From: Jiangella alkaliphila
GTDB taxonomy: Bacteria; Actinomycetota; Actinomycetes; Jiangellales; Jiangellaceae
Direction of reading: 5' to 3'
NCBI RefSeq assembly: GCF_900105925.1
Contig: NZ_LT629791.1
Span: forward strand, 4,868,001 to 4,932,000
DNA length: 64,000 nucleotides
Both the position numbers and the translations under genes were made by a program. This document shows, piece after piece, positions 60,380 to 64,000 of this stretch (positions within the stretch are counted from its first letter, which is position 1; the number at the start of each line of letters is the position of its first letter). Under the pieces are notes generated by a model that worked only from the letters and a program-made list of their open reading frames with translations, did not search any database and had not been told where the DNA came from.

Positions 60380-60483
60380 GGAACCGACCTCCCGGACATC
60401 CAGGACGGTTACCACCAATCTAGCTCGCCGGACGCCGCGTCCAGCAGGGGTGGCGCCAGATCGTGATCGACCACGGTGGCCGA

Positions 60484-60969
60484 TCAGCCCGGGCGGAGGC
60501 TCGCGACCGGCAGGCCGTGGTCGGCGCTCAGGCGCGCGGTCACGAGCGAGCGGTGGCACGCCTCCGGGTCGCGCTCGACGCAGAGAACGGCGGCCACCGA
60601 GCCGGTCGGCAGCCCGGCCACGAGCGCGCCGAGGTCGAACGGGTCGAGGATCTCGCGGGTGTAGCGCTCGGCGTACTCGGGCGCCAGCGCGACGCGGTTG
60701 CGCTTGCCCACGCCCTGCCGGTCGTCCTCGCGGTACTGGAGCCGGCGCAGCTCGGTCGTCGGCGCCAGCTCCTGCACGTGCCGGTAGCCGATGTCCGCCG
60801 CGGCGAGCGCGCCCTGGAGCCGCGCCGAGTTCGCCCAGGCGTAGTCGGGGCCGCGCACGCCGCGGCGCTGGCGGAGGTCGAGCAGCAACCCCACGCCAGC
60901 GCCGCTGAGCCGCTCCAGGAAGGTCTCCCCCGTGAAGCCGTAGACGCCGATCGACGCGATGCGCGTCAC
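60484..60969 (-). CDS. DUF488-family protein
   Basis: 161 residues. DUF488 signatures: IASIGVYGFTGETFLERLSGAGVGLLLDLRQRRG, ARLQGALAAADIGYRHVQEL and LCVERDPEACHRSLVTARL (C-x6-C-H type motif). Function unknown. GTG 60969 overlaps the SnoaL-like gene stop (GTGA), so they are one operon. Confidence 0.85.
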   Translation of the reverse strand: MTRIASIGVYGFTGETFLERLSGAGVGLLLDLRQRRGVRGPDYAWANSARLQGALAAADIGYRHVQELAPTTELRRLQYREDDRQGVGKRNRVALAPEYAERYTREILDPFDLGALVAGLPTGSVAAVLCVERDPEACHRSLVTARLSADHGLPVASLRPG

Positions 60970-61319
60970 GGCTCCAGCGACGGCTGGTCGACGGCCCACA
61001 GCCACGATCCGTCCGGCTGGCGGCGGGCGACCTCGACGGTCACCTCGCCGGTGGTCAGCGTCGACGCCGTCAGCGCCAGGTCGTCGCCCACCAGCGCCGG
61101 GTGCTGCCGGCCCGGCAGCAGCACCGGCGCGGCCGCGACGAACTGCTCGTACACCTTGCGGATCTCGGCGTGCCCGGTCGCGAGGTTGCCGGGCGGGAAC
61201 GCCAGCACGGCGTTGGGCTCGTACAACGCCACCAGGCCGTCGACGTCGCCCGCGTTGGCCCGCTCGATGAAGAATCGGCCCAGGTCATTCGGCTCGGAAG
61301 CCGCGTTCTTGTTGGTCAT
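60966..61319 (-). CDS. SnoaL/NTF2-like protein
   Basis: 117 residues. Cone-like NTF2 fold: FFIERANAGDVDGLVALYEPNAVLAFPPGNLATGHAEIRKVYEQFV ... TLTTGEVTVEVARRQPDGSWLWAVDQPS. Such proteins bind small molecules or act as isomerases or cyclases; specificity unknown. ATG 61319. Divergent from the WYL regulator by 60 bases, which suggests control by that protein. Confidence 0.85.
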   Translation of the reverse strand: MTNKNAASEPNDLGRFFIERANAGDVDGLVALYEPNAVLAFPPGNLATGHAEIRKVYEQFVAAAPVLLPGRQHPALVGDDLALTASTLTTGEVTVEVARRQPDGSWLWAVDQPSLEP

Positions 61320-61343
61320 GAGGACAAGCCTCGCAGCGAATCA

Positions 61344-61358
61344 CGACATCCTGTGTCG
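61344..61358. promoter_or_regulatory. Palindrome in the SnoaL/WYL divergent spacer
   Basis: CGACA-TCCTG-TGTCG has perfect 5-base arms, between the two divergent start codons (39 bases to the left gene is negative side, 22 to the right). A TAGAGT -10-like box follows near 61367, at leaderless distance from the WYL regulator ATG. Candidate operator for that regulator. Confidence 0.4.
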
Positions 61359-61379
61359 CGTATTCGGTAGAGTTCTCGG

Positions 61380-62693
61380 ATGCGCGCCGACCGGTTGGTC
61401 TCGCTGGTGCTGCTGCTGCGCCAGCACGGCCGGCTGTCCGCGACCGCGCTGGCTCGCGAGCTGGAGGTGTCCACCCGCACCGTGCTGCGCGACATCGAGG
61501 CGCTGTCCGCGGCCGGCGTCCCGGTCTACGCCGAACGCGGGCGGCACGGCGGGTTCGCGTTGCTGCCCGGGTTCCAGACCGAGCTCACCGGGCTCAACCA
61601 CGACGAGGCGCTCGCCCTGCTGGTCGCCGGGTCGCGGCGCGGCGCGCAGGTGTTCGGCCTCGGCTCGGCGCTCGCCTCGGCCATGCTCAAGGTGGTCGAC
61701 GCGCTCCCCGAGGGCCATCGGGCCACCGCGGCCGGGGCGGCCCAGCGACTGCTCATCGACCCGGAGACCGACCTCCTCTCGCGCCGTCTGGTCGCCGACG
61801 AGGTGCCCGACGCCATCGTGGCCGAGGTCCGCCGCGCGGTGTTCGCCGGGCACAAGCTGCGCATCCACTACGCGGCCTCGGGCCAGCCCCCGCAGTGGCG
61901 CACCGTCGACCCGATCGGCCTGGTCACCGTCCGCGACCACGGCTACCTGCTGGCCACGCGGTCCGGCGAGGACCGCACCTACCGGCTGTCCCGCGTCGTG
62001 GCCGCCGAGGCGCTCGCCGAACCCGCGCAGCGACCGGACCGCGTCGACCTGGACCGCGCCTGGCAGGATCGCAGCACGCGGTTCCGCACCGGCGGCGACC
62101 TCGTCACCGTCCTCGTCCGGGTCGACCCGGCGCGGCGGGCGCAGCTGGTGGGCACCGCGCTGGCCGTGCACGCCGAAGACACCGACGCGGACGGCTGGCT
62201 GCGGCTGGAGGTGACGTTCCAGGATCGGCGCCACGCCGAGTGGGCGCTGTGGCAGCTCGCCACGAACGCCGAGGCGCTGGAGCCGCAGTGGCTGCGCACC
62301 GCCCTGCGCGACCGCGCCGCCGCGACCGCCACCCGCTACGACGTCAGGAGAGATCAGCAACACACCGTGACCGACGAGCAGATCCGCGAGCTGGCGGCGA
62401 CGGCGAAGCCCTACAGCCTGGCGGTCCTGCGGTGGGGCCCGGAGAGGTACAGGGACGGCGCTGAGGCGACCGAGCTGGAACACCAGCGGCGCATGGTGTC
62501 GCTGCGCGCCGACGGGGTCATCGCGGTCCTGTGCCCGATCGCCTCCGACACGTTGGCCGGCGTGGCCGTCATGACCGTGCCGGCCGAGCAGGCCAAGGAC
62601 ATCATGGACGCCGATCCTTGCGTCCGCGCCGGGATGATCGTCTGCGAGATCTACCAGTGCCACGGCTTCCCCGGAGACGCCATCCCCGCGTGA
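61380..62693 (+). CDS. YafY-type HTH-WYL regulator fused to a YCII-related domain
   Basis: 437 residues. HTH_11 at 1-60 (RLVSLVLLLRQHGRLSATALARELEVSTRTVLRDIEALSAAGVPVYAE), WYL ligand domain (LRIHYAASGQPPQWRTVDPIGLVTVRDHGYLLATRSGEDRTYRLSRVVAAE) and its WCX tail to about 318. From about 330 a second protein is joined: TDEQIRELAATAKPYSLAVLRWGPE ... IMDADPCVRAGMIVCEIYQCHGFPGDA, a stand-alone YCII-like domain elsewhere. The linker (62341-62367) holds AGGAGAG and a GTG, like a former intergenic start. One-component regulator; ligand unknown. Confidence 0.87.
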   Translation: MRADRLVSLVLLLRQHGRLSATALARELEVSTRTVLRDIEALSAAGVPVYAERGRHGGFALLPGFQTELTGLNHDEALALLVAGSRRGAQVFGLGSALASAMLKVVDALPEGHRATAAGAAQRLLIDPETDLLSRRLVADEVPDAIVAEVRRAVFAGHKLRIHYAASGQPPQWRTVDPIGLVTVRDHGYLLATRSGEDRTYRLSRVVAAEALAEPAQRPDRVDLDRAWQDRSTRFRTGGDLVTVLVRVDPARRAQLVGTALAVHAEDTDADGWLRLEVTFQDRRHAEWALWQLATNAEALEPQWLRTALRDRAAATATRYDVRRDQQHTVTDEQIRELAATAKPYSLAVLRWGPERYRDGAEATELEHQRRMVSLRADGVIAVLCPIASDTLAGVAVMTVPAEQAKDIMDADPCVRAGMIVCEIYQCHGFPGDAIPA

Positions 62694-62735
62694 ACGGGCC
62701 TGGCGAGTTGTTCGAGCTGAGGGCAGGATTCGGAC

Positions 62736-63464
62736 ATGGCCTTCCTGGACACGCGCGATCCGGTCGCGGTGGCCGCGGTGGCAGCGATCCACTCCGGTGA
62801 CATGGAAGGGCTGCGGCAACTGCTCGTGGAGCACCCCGGCCTGGCGACGGACCGCCTCGGCTCCGCGACCGGCATGTCGCGGACGTTGCTGCACGTGGCG
62901 ACCGACTGGCCCGGTCATTTCCCGCGCGGCGCCGAGACCGTGGCCGCCCTCGTCCAGGCGGGTGCCGACGTGAACGCCCGGTTCGCCGGCCCACACATCG
63001 AGACGCCGCTGCATTGGGCGGCCAGCACCGACGATGTCGCGGTGCTCGATGCCCTGCTCGATGCGGGCGCGGACATCGAGGCCGGTGGTTCCGTCATCGG
63101 CGGCGGCACGCCGATGTCCGACGCGTGCGCCTTCGCCCAGTGGAACTCCGCCCGCCGCCTGCTCGAGCGCGGCGCGACCACTCTGCTCTGGGAGGCCGCC
63201 GCACTCGGTCTGATGGACCGCATCGAGGGCGCCTTCGCCGCCGAGCCTGCGCCGGACGCGCACGAGGTGACCCAGGGTCTGTGGGCGGCGTGCCATGGCG
63301 GTCAGCGTGAGGCGGCGGCGTACTTCCTCGGCCGCGGGGCCGATGCGGACTGGATCGGGTACGACGACCTGACTCCGCTCGACGCCGCCGACCGGGCCGG
63401 CGCGTCGGACCTGGTCGCGTGGCTTCGTGCTCGCGGCGCCAGATCGGCCCGCGACTTGCGCTGA
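62736..63464 (+). CDS. Ankyrin-repeat protein
   Basis: 242 residues with four to five ankyrin repeats: DMEGLRQLLVEHPGLAT, SRTLLHVATDWPG ... VAALVQAGADVNARFAGPHIETPLHWAASTDDVAVLDALLDAGADIEA, NSARRLLERGATTLLWEAAALG and REAAAYFLGRGADADWIGYDDLTPLDAADRAGASDLVAWLRARGA. Cytoplasmic (no signal). Protein-interaction scaffold in general; partner unknown. ATG 62736. Confidence 0.87.
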   Translation: MAFLDTRDPVAVAAVAAIHSGDMEGLRQLLVEHPGLATDRLGSATGMSRTLLHVATDWPGHFPRGAETVAALVQAGADVNARFAGPHIETPLHWAASTDDVAVLDALLDAGADIEAGGSVIGGGTPMSDACAFAQWNSARRLLERGATTLLWEAAALGLMDRIEGAFAAEPAPDAHEVTQGLWAACHGGQREAAAYFLGRGADADWIGYDDLTPLDAADRAGASDLVAWLRARGARSARDLR

Positions 63465-63473
63465 ACGTCGGTC

Positions 63474-63504
63474 TTGACCCTGTACCCAGGTACGGGGTCG
63501 ATGA
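63474..63504 (+). promoter_or_regulatory. MerR-type promoter/operator
   Basis: TTGACC (-35, 63474-63479) is followed by the dyad ACCCTGTACC-CA-GGTACGGGGT (63477-63498, one mismatch) inside a 19-20 base spacer and a weak -10 near 63500. The long spacer with central dyad is the hallmark of MerR-activated promoters, and the half-site resembles mercury/copper MerR operators. The merR start follows within 10 bases of the -10. Confidence 0.7.
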
Positions 63505-63511
63505 TGGCGAC

Positions 63512-63925
63512 ATGAGGACGAGCGAGCTGGCCCGCCACGTGGGCGTGAACCCGGAGACGCTGCGCTACTACGAACGCCGCGGACTGCTCGACGAGCCGCC
63601 GCGGACGCCGGGCGGGCACCGCGACTACCCGGACACCACCGTGCGGCTGCTGCGGTTCGTCAAGCGTGCTCAGGAGCTCGGCTTCACGCTGGACGAGGTC
63701 GAGGAGCTGCTCCACCTCGACGCCGGCGGTCCGGACGGCTGCGACGCCGCCCGGGTGCTCGCCGTCGCCCGGAAGTCCGATCTGGAAGCCAGGATCGCGG
63801 ACCTGCAGCGGATGCGCGACGGCCTCGCCGACCTCGTCGAGACCTGCGACCTGCCGCGGGACGACCGCAACTGCCGGCTGCTGGTGGCCATCGAGCCGCC
63901 GCCTCGACCGGAAGGCGGCCGATGA
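63512..63925 (+). CDS. merR: MerR-family regulator with mercury-type Cys triad
   Basis: 137 residues. Winged helix-turn-helix MRTSELARHVGVNPETLRYYERRGLLDEPPRTPGGHRDYPD, dimerisation helix to about 108, and three Cys at 77, 112 and 121. Their spacing (35 and 9) equals that of Cys82, Cys117 and Cys126 that bind Hg2+ in Tn501/Tn21 MerR. A MerR-type operator overlaps its promoter. The downstream merT/merA genes expected for resistance are not in the window; the next coding end (63956) is on the other strand. Confidence 0.87.
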   Translation: MRTSELARHVGVNPETLRYYERRGLLDEPPRTPGGHRDYPDTTVRLLRFVKRAQELGFTLDEVEELLHLDAGGPDGCDAARVLAVARKSDLEARIADLQRMRDGLADLVETCDLPRDDRNCRLLVAIEPPPRPEGGR

Positions 63926-63955
63926 GCGCGGGGCGCTGAGGGCCGCTGTACTTCC

Positions 63956-64000
63956 TCAGCGGGCGCGGCGCTCCCGCAGCAGCGACACCGACTTGGCGAT
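63956..64000 (-). CDS. 3' end of a minus-strand gene entering from the right (partial)
   Basis: Fifteen codons read on the minus strand from 64000 to a TGA at 63956-63958: IAKSVSLLRERRAR and stop. This is a charged C-terminal tail. It converges on merR (31 bases apart). Too little is visible to name a family. Confidence 0.4.
   Translation of the reverse strand: MAKSVSLLRERRAR

Noticed and set aside
63922-63939. Five-codon ORF overlapping the merR stop by ATGA
   Set aside because: Encodes only MSAGR before a stop; too short to argue for a peptide, although it could be the start of a frameshifted gene.

Overview
High-GC (roughly 70% or more) chromosomal DNA of a free-living actinobacterium. 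Supporting signs are the codon bias, many GTG starts, TANNNT boxes close to start codons as in leaderless transcripts, DtxR/IdeR-type iron boxes, a SARP regulator, a DUF222/HNH (13E12-type) protein, an ECF41 sigma factor and the density of AraC/TetR/LuxR regulators. A soil or plant-associated genus such as Jiangella would fit, but the species cannot be fixed from sequence alone. I see no rRNA, tRNA, CRISPR array, phage module or intact IS element.

Layout. 0-12.4 kb: end of a multiple-sugar ABC binding protein (chvE-like), an MFS transporter, an orphan TAXI binding protein, a repeat-rich 0.6 kb spacer, a TctE/TctD-like two-component system divergent from a complete tctCBA tricarboxylate transporter, and a SARP/NB-ARC/TPR regulator. 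12.4-20.8 kb: SDR oxidoreductase + TetR with a twin-palindrome operator, an alpha/beta hydrolase, a large LuxR (LAL) regulator, a methyltransferase coupled to an MFS pseudogene, LysR, HxlR and RidA. 20.8-27.9 kb: fatty-acid desaturase, GT4 glycosyltransferase, and a 1328-residue exported metallophosphoesterase with three copies of an unrecognised module. 27.9-35.7 kb: iron island (DUF2470 protein, IrtAB-like ABC pair, AraC regulator, siderophore-interacting reductase) with three iron boxes. 35.8-45.0 kb: a second exported metallophosphoesterase, then creatininase-family amidohydrolase, MSOX-type amine oxidase and a Dpp/Opp ABC transporter with fused ATPases and an in-frame TGA at the start of its second permease. 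45.0-48.5 kb: ECF41 sigma factor, its coupled epimerase-like partner, an ECF41-type promoter, and an Lnt-like protein lacking the catalytic Cys. 48.5-64 kb: RibD-like reductase, DUF222/HNH protein, AraC, PLP decarboxylase, VanZ, two orphan small proteins, a tightly coupled AKR/YoaK/TetR/dehydrogenase operon with a 25-codon leader ORF, GNAT, SPFH+NfeD, DUF488, SnoaL, a WYL-YCII fusion regulator, an ankyrin protein and a mercury-type MerR.

The main working units are carboxylate uptake under a dedicated two-component system; ferric-siderophore uptake and reduction under a DtxR/IdeR-type repressor; and import and oxidation of an N-methyl or amide-containing compound by the 37.7-45.0 kb cluster. 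The strongest unusual signals are the ECF41 promoter inside the 3' end of lnt, the hairpin that buries the creatininase start codon, the in-frame TGA in the dppC-like gene, the internally deleted MFS gene, the Ser-for-Cys Lnt, and the mercury-type MerR with a matching operator and no mer genes in view.
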